Positions 45,130 through 56,929 of a DNA stretch of 64,000 nt are shown one piece after another. Made by a program: the position numbers and the translations under genes. Position 1 is the stretch's first letter. Every line of letters begins with the position of its first letter. Source of the stretch: Timema cristinae (lineage: Eukaryota; Arthropoda; Insecta; Phasmatodea; Timematidae). Location: the NCBI GenBank assembly GCA_039000515.1, contig JBCFYV010000001.1, positions 60,198,234 to 60,262,233 on the forward strand, read 5' to 3'. Below the pieces are notes generated by a model, which saw nothing but the letters and a program-made list of their open reading frames with translations, had not been told where the DNA came from and did not search any database.

Positions 45130-46650
45130 CCCTTTTCCAGGAAATTAAAAATCGGGCCTCTCCCGAGAAAAGTAAAGGGGACAGTTAGGATTTTGAGCGT
45201 AGGGCCCCCTCAGAGTACAGGGCTGGTACAATTTGCCCCTTCAGTTTAGGGTTACAACCTGTCCCCCCCAGGATTACAAAATCGGACCTCTCAGAACCAA
45301 TCTGGGACAATAAAAAATCGCTAAAAAAGTTTCAGACTGCTACAATAACCCTCTCAGTCAGGGTTTTCAACCCGGGGGCCCTTCAGAGACCAGCTTTGGG
45401 AAAAAAATGGAAAATTTTCATTTGGGGTTAGAAACCCAGGTCCCTTTAAAAGTACGATTGGGACAATAACCGCCCAAAAGTCAGGGGTTTCAACCCTGGC
45501 CCCTCAGAAAAAAGTTTGGTAAAAAATAATAAGGGGCTAGCCCGTTTTCGTCTGGATTTAAAAACCCGAGCCTCTCAGAGTGCAGTTTTTCTTTCAATAA
45601 AACAGGTAGCTAAATTACAGTTGGGGTTAAACCTGAGCCTCTCAGGTACGTTTGGTACAATAACCAGCCCCAGTCAGGCTTTTCAAACCCTTTCCCCCTC
45701 TCAGAAAACGGTCCCGGTAAAAATTTAAAACGGGCCCCAGCCCGTTACAGGGTTTGGAAATTTGAACCCGAGCCTCTCAGAGTACATTTTTTTCAAAAAT
45801 ACGAGGTAAATAGTTACAGTCGGGTTAGAAAAATGACCCCTTCCCCCAGGTTTCCGGGCCCGGGAAAAAATTTAAAGAACCTCTCAGAGTAAAAAGTCTG
45901 GTTAAAAAAAACCCGGACCTTAAGAACAGTCCCGGGGACAATAACCGGACCTCTCAGAGTACGGGCCCCGGTACAAAAAAATCTTGGGCCCCCCTCAGAA
46001 AAAACATTCCCGGTAAAAAAAAACCCGGAACCCCTCAGAGAACCCGTCTGGTACAATAACCGGGGCCTCTCAGAGTACAGTCCCCGATTCCAAAAACCCC
46101 GAACCCCTCAGAGTACAGTTTTTGAAACAAAATTGGACCCCAGAGAACAGTCCGGTCCAAAAAACCCGGACCTTTTCTAAAATAAAAGTTGGTACAATAA
46201 AATGGACCTTTTCCCGAGAAACCTTGGTACAATTAAACCCCCACCCCAGAGTACAAATCTGGGGGGCAAAACCCGGGGCCCCCCAAGTACAGTCTTGTAC
46301 AATTTAAACCCGACCCCTGAGGTAAAAGTCCCGATACCCAATTTTTCCGGGCCTCCAGATAAAATCTGGTTTCAATAACCCCACCTCCCCGAGTACAGCT
46401 GGGGACAATAAACCCGAGCCTCTCAGAGTACAGTCGGGAAAAAAACCCCGGACCCCCAGGTACAGTCTGGTACAATAACCTGGGCCCCCAGAGAATGGAC
46501 AGGATTTTGAAAAACCCGAGCCTCCTTTAGAGTTTCAGTTTTCTGCAAAAACAGGGCCCAGATTAAAAACCTGGCCTTTCAAAAGGGGGAGTCTGATACA
46601 AAATAACTTTTAGGATTTGAAACCCCGGCCTTGGGAAAAAAAGAGCCCTT
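45130..46650 (-). repeat. Minisatellite, 34-37 bp and about 65 bp units
   Basis: The phrase CCTCTCAGAGTACAGTCTGG, followed by TACAATAACC, recurs several dozen times over 1.5 kb. In the left half alternate units carry an extra AGTCAGGGTT.CAACC segment, giving a longer period. Minus-strand frames (45814-46056, 46035-46232, 46233-46475) encode repeating YQT.LRG.G-type peptides. These are reflections of the repeat, and the frame changes from unit to unit, so I do not call a protein. Confidence 0.85.
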
Positions 46651-46659
46651 CATATTCAC

Positions 46660-49600
46660 ATCATTTCACCCCATGAGGTTCTAGCCTTTTTTTTCCCATT
46701 TAAATGGGGTCACCCTTTAAAAATTAAAATTTAGGGAAAACTTGCAAACCCTTTTCCCTTTTAAAAAAAACAAAAAAGTTTAAACTTTAATTTCTTTTTT
46801 TTTTTTTTTAAAAAAAGGGCTCGTTACATTTCCCAAGAAAAATTTGTTAAAAAGTTTGTTTTTAAAAATTTAAAAAATTTTTAAGTAACTGTGAAAAAAA
46901 TTTTTTTTTAAAAGTGTTTTTTATCCAAACCCGGGCTTGTAGCCCTTTTTTAAACGCAAAAGGGTCCTGTTTTGTTTTCCTCAGTAGTTTTAACCCTTCT
47001 TTCCACGGGGCGTTTTTTTTTAAAACGTCAGTAGTTTTCTTCCTCCCCTTTTACGTGGCCCAAACCCCGTTTGACCCAGAAGATGAAACTTATTGAAAAA
47101 CAAAAGCAAATCTTTATACTCGTTTTCAAGAAATCAAAATGAAACAACCCCGGGAAAAACCCCAACTCGTAAAACGTTTCCCCTCGCAAATTCCTTTGGG
47201 CAGATCGCAAAAGTTTTGTCCGATCAAACTTAATATTTTTAAACCATTCGCTGAGGGACCCCAGAATTTTTTAAGCCCTTTTTTACTTGGGCCCTTTTCC
47301 GGGGTTGTTTTATACATGTGTGACTCAAAATCTCCCGGGTTTTTTAAAATGATTGATTTTTAAAATGAACCCCTTTCCACCCCCCCCTCCCCCTTTTTTG
47401 GGGGAATGTTTTCCTCATTTAAGATGTCATTTTGCTAACGCCCCTGCTTGAAGGGTTATAAGGGGACAACTCTAAACGTGTAAAAGATTGACAAAAACCC
47501 CCTTGGTATTTACCCGGGGTATTTTCCCCGTCCCCCGACTTTTTAAAGACACGTCACCATACCGTCCCTTTAGAGTAAAAATTTCCCGTCCGGGTGGGAA
47601 AACGAAAAAGACAAAGGGTGGGATGAGACTTGAAATGGGGGAAAGGGTCAAGTAAAGGTTAAAAAGGGGCTCGTTTCGTAGTAAAAAAGTTGGGAAATTT
47701 GGGATAGTCCCCCGAAAAATTTTCCCCAGAAGGGAAACTTGTCTTTAAAATGCAAAATTCAAAATCCTCTAAGGGTACCAAAGTTAAAATTTTTATAGAG
47801 TTTTTGCATTACGTAAAATTTCAATGGTCAAAAAATACTTCATCTGCAAACCCCGTATTTTCCGTCCCGGTTTTGAAAACGCGAAAACAACGTAACGAGG
47901 TTTTTCCAGCAAAAAAATTACGTTTTTTTACGGGCCCAAAACTTTTTTGATTAGAAAGGGGGGCACGTTAGGGTCTCCCTACAATTCCAAGTACGGAAAA
48001 GGGTAGCTCGTTTAAACCTCCCCCCTCTTGATGAAATTAAGCAGGTTGAGCGATTGAATCGGGCAGTCTTTTTATGGGTAAAACCAAGATTTTTTTACTT
48101 AACCGATCCTAGAGGGGGTCCCCGGGAGCAAGGGGGTGGGGGGTCTTTGTAAAGCGGTTTTTTGGGCCAACCCGGGTTTAACGAACTACAAAAAAGCTCT
48201 TGTTTTTTGCATTTATCCCCTTTTTCGAGAAAAATCTTTAACCGAATCCTAGTTTGGGGAAAAAGGGGGGGATACGTTTTAAAAATGCCTGTTTCAGCGG
48301 TACGGGAACCCTTCAAAAACCCCCAACCACGTTTTAAAGAAGGGCTGCCAAAAAATTTTTATAGATTTGATGTTTTTAGCTGAAATGAAATTCCTACATC
48401 TCTTATTTGATCAATCTCAAAGCCCCTTTTATAACCCTCAAGGCGAATTCTTGAGGAAATAGATGAGGGAATTTCCGTAAAAAACAATCCCTCGAAGTTC
48501 TTTTCAGGGTTTCCCCTTTCCCCCGTAATTTTAAAAAGTTGTTTCCCTTCCCCCCCCCCAAAAGGCATCCCGAAGGGGCCCGGAAGCGGTTTTGTTTTTC
48601 ATAACCTTTTGTTGGGGTGATTTTCCCCTAAACCTTTGTTCCCGTTTAGCTAATGGCCCCGGGGGAAAAATTTAACAGGCCCAAGAAGAAATGGGAAAAA
48701 ACTGGGCCCAAGGGCCCGTTATCGAAAAAGCGGCCCCCGGCCTTTCCCCTGGGTTTTAAAAATTTTTCCCCCGGGGTCATCCAATTTTTTTTCGTAAAAG
48801 AGTAACCTAACGCCTTAAAAAGAGGTTTTTTGGAGGTGTTAAACACTTTCACCCGTCCTTCCCCTCAATGTTTCGAGGAAAACTTCGCCGTCTTTTTTTT
48901 TTTTTGTACGAGTCCCCTTCCCCCCCGGGCTCGTTTTCAGATTTCAACGTATGATTTTCGTCCCGTCCCCTAAAATTGATGATATCACCCCGTTTGTCAA
49001 AATGTCGTAACCCCCGATTTGGGCTAATTATCCCCTTGTTTCCGGAAAAGGGAAAAAGATATTGTTTTGGCGCTTCCCCCTAAATTATAGCCTGGCGGGA
49101 CGGTCAGCTGAAACTCCTTTCAAGGTAGGGCTCGTTTCTCCGTTTGACGTTAAACTCCGCTAGCGAGGGCCCGCATTTACGGGAAAACCCCATTTTACAT
49201 GAAGAAAATTCACAGGGATTGGTAAAATAAATTTGCGGGCCCTTCCCCGCAGGAAATTTGACCCCAATTTTAACCCTTGCAAGGATGCAAACTCCCTTCC
49301 CCGGGAAAGGGCATAAAGGGTTTAAAAAAAGTGATTTTGCTCCCTTTTAAAAAGGGGTAGGGGCACCGATTAAACGGGGAAACTTTACGTTTTTCCCTCG
49401 GGAAAATTTCCCCCCCCCCAAATCGACCCAAAAACCTCAAGTTCATAGGGGCCCCCGGAAAGGGGCCCGTTAAAACTCTTTCCCTCGCAATAAAATTTAT
49501 TTTTACGACGTCCCAAAGGGTTTGGTAAAGGAATTGAACCCTGGGGCCCGATTTATCAATCCGATGAAAACCCTTCTTCTTCACGATTCCTTTTTCCCGA

Positions 49601-52600
49601 GCGGAAAATTTCCGGGGAAATAGATTCTGTCAGATTCGAACTCTGAAATGTCAGTGTAAGGTCCCCTTTGGTTTTTACTAAAATTTTGAACGTCAGCGCG
49701 GGGAATTTAAAGGGAAAGGGGAAACAAAGATACCGCAAAAAAAACGGTACCGTTTCCTTGTACCGAGTTTTGATTATAGGTGATGGTAAATTTCCCCCGG
49801 ATAAAAGAACAAATTCGAGCGGGAACTTAGAAACACCGGGAAAATATCGAAATTTAAACGGGGCCCTTTCCCCCGTTTTTTCTTAAAACGCCCCAAACCC
49901 CAAAGCCCTACCCCTTTCCGCTATCTCCCTCAAGATTTTAATTTATGGGGGTTTCTATCTTTAAGGAGGGCCCCCTAGGGTTTAAAACATTCTCCCCAAA
50001 TAAAATCCCCCTTAAAAAAAGGGGGTTTTTTAAAAACCCCCGGGGCGAAAATTGCGCAAATTGTTTTAATAAGGGGACGTTTAGGGATTTATTTTTTTTT
50101 CGGGTAAGGTCGTAGATTAACCCTCCTTTCCCCCCTGGGAAAAGCTTCGAGCGTACGATTATGTCTCCCGAAAACCCGGTTTTAATTGTTTTGTAATTTG
50201 CCTTAGCATTTTTACTGCCTTCGTGATTCCTTCCGTCCTCCACGACCCCTCCCCCAAGGGGCGCGATCAAAAAATAGTATATAAATTTCCCAAACCCCTT
50301 CCCCTTTTTACGACGCCTAGTAGTAGTAGTAGTGTGGGGCGGGGCCCTTTTAAAAACGTTTTTTATTTTTCCTTCTTTTGCTGAAACCCAAACTTGACTT
50401 TAGCTTTCATCGCGTTTTGGGGAATTGGCCCCCCGCGGGGGGCTTTTTCCCCTCAAAATTTTAGTCAGGCGCGAGTAATTTTTTCCACGATTTTTTTCTA
50501 AGTTTTTTCCCATCGCAGTATGAGTTCCTGCAAAAAAAACCTTTCCCCCTTTTGGGGTAAAGCGAAAAAGTGTTCCTTTTTCCGTGTCGATCTAAAAACT
50601 CCCTTTTTTTCCCGGATCACCCGGGTTTTAAACGTTTTTTTCCCAACCCCTTTTTTCCCCGGCCGCCCGTAAATGGGACCAGGGTTTTTCGCTTTAAACG
50701 GAGGTTATTGATTAAACTTATTAACAATCCTCCCCTTTCTTGTCTCATGGGCAATACTGTTTTTTATTTATATAGGTTTTCGCGCATTATATTTGAAGAA
50801 AGTATAGTCAACTTTGGGGTTTGAGAAACAGACAGATTCTTTAACTGTTCCCAACAACGATCAAGATGAGGGTGGGCTTTACCTCAGAGCACGGTACGTT
50901 GTTAAACCCATACTAAAACTGGGCATCACTGCGGACCTTCGAATTGCGGGAAAAACCCCAAAACCCCCTGAAACCCTTTTGTTGGGGGAACCAAAAGGCC
51001 CCACGCTTTCAAAAAACGTGTTTCGTTTTCCTAATTCGTTGTACCACCCAAAATCAAACCCTTTTTTCGAAGGTCCTCTCAATCGTTTTAAGGGGTGGGG
51101 TAAATTTTCCCCCATTCCGACAACGCGGAAATTTTTTCCACCCCTCCGGGGGCTGGAAAACCCCACTCTGTATTTATTTTTTTACGACGTCCCCTTTGCG
51201 ATAAGCAGTTTAATAAAAAAAAACTTTTTTTCAGTTTGGGGAGAAAAATAAGTCCATAGGCTGTTTTTTTTATCTCTGTCAGACGTAAATCGCGCATCCC
51301 CAAAAGTGTTGAGAGAAAACCTAATCTTTCATCCCATTCCGGATGGCGATAGAATCTGAGACACGGGCACGACGAATTTACCTTTAACGCAAGGGAAAAA
51401 ACTTTTTCCCAAAAATTTTTAAAGGGGGTGTGCCCACTTTTGTTTTGGAAAAAAAAAACAATACCCCATTTTTTTTCCCGGTGGTGAGCCCAAAAGGGGT
51501 AAGAAATCGATAAAGGACATATCGCTACGGGTTCGTACCTTTTATCTTGCACGGGTTAAAAGAAGTATAAAATTTAGTACACGGTAAAATCATGTTCCCT
51601 TCCCAAAAATTTTTAAATTTGGTCCCTAGCCCCTACAAATATAGATCCCCCCCTTTGGTCGAGGGAAATTTTTAACTCTAAACCTTTCCAAGGGTTTTTA
51701 AAGAACCCTAGTCGAAAAGGATCCCTCCCCAAGTCGAGTCGCCCCCTCCCCCATCTAAGGATTTCCCGAAAAAAGTCCCTTTTCGTCGATTTGGTGGATG
51801 CGGGCAAAAGTAAAAGAGGGAGATAATTTGCTCCCCAACACCCGCCAAGGACCTCATCCAAAGGGGCAGATGGGGAAACGCTGATCGGGGGGATTTGGAG
51901 AAGGATCGAATAAAACCTCAACTTTTTAGGGAAAAGGGGCTCGTCAAGGGATGGGGGGAGGTGTGGAAACCCGGCCCCAAAACGTCGTTCGACCAAAAAA
52001 GAAAGACGCTTGACGCTTTAAGTTCAAAGCCCGCTAAGCCTAGAGGGAAACTTTCGAATGATTTGAACCCTTTTACAACCCATTTTTATACCCGGGGGTG
52101 TACTACGCTTAAGAAAGGAAACCCGGGTTTAAAGACAAGCTTTTTCAATTTCAGACCCCGGGGTAGTTTGCGAAACATAGGTATGGCCCCCATTACCTTC
52201 CCGACGCCGCACCTAAAAACTTTTGTAGCCTCTATGGTTTAAACGTAGTTCAAATTTAAAACAAATTGGAATTTTTGAAACCTAGCCGGAAAAGGAAAGC
52301 GGGGACATTTTTGAAAATTTACTTAAAAGGGGGAAAGGGTTATAAATTCAAAAGGGAAAACATCGTTTTTAACGATGGTCATGAACTTTAAAGATATTTT
52401 TTCTTGTTGAATCCCCTTAAAAAAATTTTCGACGATTTCCCCCTTTTTGAGGGTTTTTAAAGAAAACCCCTTTTATCTTTTATGATAGAAAAACGCCCCC
52501 ACAAAATTTTCCCCCCCAGATTTTACACCCTATAATTAGGTTTTACTTACGTTTAGATATAATGAACCGTTTCTTTTCCGGGAAGAGACATTCACACCCT

Positions 52601-55600
52601 TTCATCCCTGACCCAAAGAAGGGCGCGGAGGATAAACATAAAAGCCAAATAAGAATTTTAAACGAAAATATAAACCAAATACGTGTGCCCCCCCAAAGAG
52701 TCCCCGAGCACGTCGCGGGAAAGAAAAAATTTTAAACCTAAAACGGGTCCCCCTAAACCCGGATGGTGGAAGGCCCCTCCCCGGGAAACCGAGGAGACCC
52801 GGGAAGGGCCCTTTCCCTTTAGGGAAAATTTGGAAAAAAAATATCTTTTTGGATTTCTTATCTTTATTCTTTTCACGCACATTCCCATTTAAAACCTCGG
52901 AGTCCCCCTCCCGGAAAGGGGATCCCAACCAAACTTGGGGGTAGCCCCTATCGTAAATTTAACGGGAAAAGGGCGGTACAATACTCCCTTTAAAAAAATA
53001 AGACGGTACCCTAAATCGAGGGCTATTTGAATTACTTTTCCCGAAGGCCCCCTTCCACCCCTTTTTACTAAGGGCGATCTGAAAAGGGATACCCAAATCT
53101 TTTGCTTGAAAAAACGAAAAGCGCAAACGGTTTTAAAAACGAAAACCCTAAAGGGTCGTATCAAGATTCGGCCGGATTTAAATTTTTCGTTAAAACCCTC
53201 AAACCTTAAAGTTTTAGGAGGGGTTTTTAGGGGGAAGGGGTTTTTACAAGAAAGGAGACAGGAAAAAGGAGTCCCTTATACCATTTTGGGGGATCCCCCA
53301 AAGAAAATTTGGGCCCCATCGAAATTTGCTCTTGCGGCATCTACGAGGCTGGTCATTCCGCTCAAACCCTAACGAGAACGTTTTCCCATCAAATTTAGGA
53401 ATTAGCGAGGCGGGAATTTATCGTAAAAAAAGAGTTTTTCAACTCTTCTGTTTCTTTATCACAATCATTTTCTGGCGGCAAAGGGGGGTAGTTGGGGCGT
53501 GAACTTCAAACGTTTCCCGGCCCAAAACGAAAAGAAATTTCCCCGAAGACCCCTTTTGTGTAGAGGGTTTTAACGAAACTCCTTCAAAGGGCCCAAAAAG
53601 GTGGGGGGATGATAAACCCCCCCTCGGGGTCGAATAAGGGCTTCAATTTCCTTTTCACCGGGCATTTGCGTGTTTTTCCAAGAGGGGTTGGGGCCCCCCC
53701 CCCGTCAAGACTAAACGGGTTTAAGGAAAATCCCCGCGCCGCAATGGCTTCCCCCCTCAACAAAGGGGGGGGTTTAAAACCCCGCGTACGTCATCTCCAA
53801 AAAGGATAAAGGGACAGAGGTTTTTTCAACCCCGGGTTTTAAAAAAGCCATGAAGAGAAAAAAAATAAAACATTATTTACATACAGAACGTCAAGGCTTT
53901 CGTCGTTGGGGAAAGATTCAATCGTACTCTCCAAAAAACCCTGATGGGAAAGGAAAGGGTTTCCCCGGTAAAAAGTTTTATATCGAGGAATTTGATTTTG
54001 ATCATTTTCCTTTTCTGGGGCAATTTCAACCGTACAATTTCACTCAAACCAAAAAAAGATGGACTTTTAACGTCCCCAAGGGCGGGTAGACTTTTTTCAT
54101 TTTCCGTCCCCATAAACGTTTCAAATGTTTTGATTCCAAAGCCCAAAAATTTTAAAGAAAGGGGAATAGTTTTGTATCCCCAAAATATAAGGCGTTTTTT
54201 TTTAAAAAAGGGGTTTTAACCCCGAACTGGTCGCCGGGAACCCGTTTTTTTAAAAAAAACGTAAAAAGGGGTTTGAGGGCAAAACCCCGGGGGCCCTACT
54301 CGGGAAAATAAGAAAGGTAATTTCCCATTTAAGGGAGGTTTTTTTATGTAAGGGTTAGAAGGGCTTCGTAAACCGGGGTGTTTACCCCTAGAAAAAATAA
54401 TCAGAAAAGTTTCCCGGAAAAAAAAAAAGAGTTAAAAGTCAAAAGGTTTTTTGGGGTTTGACCCCGCCCCACAAAATTTTGGATTTGAGGCGAAGGTTTT
54501 AAATGTAGAAGGAGGGAGGCCCCCGTTCCCCCTCCCCCATTCCGAGTGTATAAAACGGACCGAGGGGGGAGACTTTTCTCATTCCAAAATGTTTTTTGGG
54601 AGTTGGGTTACCGTTGGAGGCAAAGAGCGGGTATTAAGATTTTTGAACGGCGGTTTTTGAATACCCTATCGGGGGACCGCAAAGGGTTTCAGCGATTTCC
54701 CGGTGATTTTTTTCCCTGCAAATGGCTCGGATGCCCTAATTTCCCCGGGAAAGTGGGAATTTAAATCGGCCCGTCCCCCAAAGCTGTTCTAAATTTCTTT
54801 CCCCCCCCTACAATCTTAAGGAAGGAAGGGGGATCCGCAATTCCCCGGGGAAACGAGTCGGGCCCAAACGAACGCGGGTTTTACCCGTTCCCCCGAGGGG
54901 GAGCCGCAAAATTTTTCCAGGAAAAGAGTCCCTCGGTGAAAGAAGTTTTTTACGCTTGGCCCCCAGGGGGAGTCCCCCCGGAGGGGGGAAGGGAAAAAGC
55001 TTTTTGATCGGGTTTTGGGCCGAAACGACCTGGGGGAAATCGATCGGGTCAAGCACCCTTCCCCCTGAACTTGAAAAGTTTTTGTACGTACAACGTTCGC
55101 CGCCTTTGAAAAAGGGGGACAAAAGACATGGGGGAAAGAGGGGCGAAAACCCAAAAATTTATAAAAGCTTGAATATGTAGGCCCAAAATTTCCCTCTGCC
55201 CGGGAAAAAAATTTGGGGGCGCCCCTACGGGGCCGCCTTTTAAAAAAAGCTTTCACAGAAGGGGCTGTTATATCTGGGTGAAGGCGAGTACGAACTGTTC
55301 AAAATGGGAATGTTTCTAAAAATGTTTAACAAGACTTTAGAGAAAAATATTTTTTTTTTACAATTAAAATGAAAGCTAGGGGGGAAGTTTTTGGTATCAT
55401 AAAAAACTGGGGGAAAAGGGGGTAAGAAACCTTTTTTCAAGTTTTTTGAGTTTTTTTAAAAATTTTGGCAAGGAAAAAATTTTAGGAAAAAAAAAGATAT
55501 TTTTTGTATGCAACAATGAAAGAAAAAGAGGGAAAGAGAATTTTATTTTTTATTTTTCCATCATAAAACTTTTTGAAAATTAAATCGCCCAAATAAAAAA

Positions 55601-55680
55601 AATTTTTACTATTTAAATTTTAAATCCTTGATCGTAAAAAAAAAAAAAGCTAAGGTTTTTGTTTTTCATTCGGGGGCAAG
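46660..55680. other. Long low-fidelity stretch, no gene identified
   Basis: Nine kilobases with many short frames on both strands (largest 145-154 codons at 50814-51251 and 51088-51552, which overlap in opposite orientation). By eye CG dinucleotides and C/G runs are commoner than in the flanks. No conserved domain, tRNA or rRNA signature could be seen. Coding sequence could be hidden by indels. Confidence 0.45.
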
Positions 55681-55689
55681 AAAAAAAAC

Positions 55690-56330
55690 ATTTTTGATAT
55701 GTAAATTTTTTCCCCCCCTATTCGAGGGGAAGGGGTGCTATACCCCCTCCCCTCCTAAATCTGGGAAGAAGGCGGAAGGGGGAGAGACGGGGAGGGTAAA
55801 AAAAGAGGGGGGCGGGAAGGAAAAAGAAGGAGAGAGAGACAGAGAGATTGAAAAAAATTTATTTTGAATGTAATTTTTTCCCGGGCCCAGTCGAGGGAAA
55901 AGGAAGGGGTATAACCCCTTTACCTTTCCCACTCGATAAAAGAAGGGGAAAAGAGAAAGAGAAGACGAGACAGAGAAATAGAAAGAGGGGGAAAGAGAGA
56001 GAGACAAAGGATAGAAAAGAAACCCTTTTTTGATATTTTTTTCCCGTAGTTTGAGGGAAGGAGGGTAAACCCGCCCCTCCTACTCTGAGGAGAGAAAGAG
56101 AGGGAAGGGGAGGGGGGAGGGGGAGACAGAGAGATAGAAAAAGGGGAAAGGGGAGGAAGGATAGAAAGGGGGAGAGAAAGGGGAAAGGGCAATTTTCCCC
56201 CCCCCTCCACGGCCCGCCCCGAATTTTCCCCGCCCCCGGGGGGGGGGGGGGAATCCCTGGAAAAACGCCCAGACAACCCCCCGAGGGAGGGGAAAAGGGG
56301 GGTGGGAGGGGGGGGGGAAAACCCCTCACA
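55690..56330 (+). repeat. Polypurine tandem repeat, about 165 bp unit
   Basis: Units start with a TTTTTTCCCG.AGTCGAGGG-like segment (55707, 55873, 56037), pass through GGGGTATAACCCC (or a diverged form), and continue into a long G/A strand with GAGACAGAGAGATAGAAA (about 55840, 55974, 56124). The third unit ends in a G run near 56240. The long mirror frames (55859-56339 minus) are Pro/Ser-rich readings of the GA tract. Confidence 0.8.
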
Positions 56331-56339
56331 CATATACAC

Positions 56340-56925
56340 TTTTTAAAACCCCCTTTTTTGGGCCCCCAAAAAATGAGATTGTATTCACTTTAGATATTAA
56401 AAAAATTATAAATTTTTTTAAAATTTAACCCTTTTTTAATAACTATCATAAATTCCTTTAAATTTTTACTACAAAATAACAAAGCGTTCATATTATTTTC
56501 TGAACTTTTTCAATTTTTTTATTCATGCTCCAACTTTTTATTAAAATGTTTGAGTCCGGGACGGGTTCTTCTTTTTTTCTTGATTCAATTTTTTCAGATG
56601 AACGTATTTCCCTCAGAAAAACTTGTCGTTTTTGATGTTGTCGGGGAATTCAGCTGTCATAACAGAATTTGCTTTAATATAAAAGATCTCTTAAAACGAC
56701 AGAATAATTTCCCTTTCAGCCTCAAACAGCCCCTACTTTGAAAAAAATACACTCAGCTGGAGCCAAAAAGTCCCGGCAGAACATGGCGAATTCTACTATT
56801 TTAAAAAATACACAAAGGGGACACTTTTCTTCTAGAAAAGTTCAAAACCACCAAGGGCGGCGGGGAGAAAAATTTCCCCCCAATTTTGGGGCCACTTTTT
56901 CTTTTTAAATTATAAAATCGGAAAT
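56340..56925. other. AT-rich spacer left of the pogo-like remnant
   Basis: No feature is recognised. The 5' end and terminal repeat of the pogo-like element would be expected in or before this stretch but could not be located. Confidence 0.4.
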
Positions 56926-56929
56926 TTTT

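Noticed and set aside
45130..46650. Repeat array considered as a CRISPR locus
   Set aside because: There are no unique spacers of constant length. Units are contiguous with variable period, there are no cas genes, and the context is eukaryotic.
50814..51552. Frames of 145 and 154 codons on opposite strands
   Set aside because: They overlap each other, lie in low-fidelity sequence, and show no conserved motif.
55859..56339. Long Pro/Ser/Leu-rich minus-strand frames (139-156 codons)
   Set aside because: These are translations of the polypyrimidine strand of a tandem repeat.
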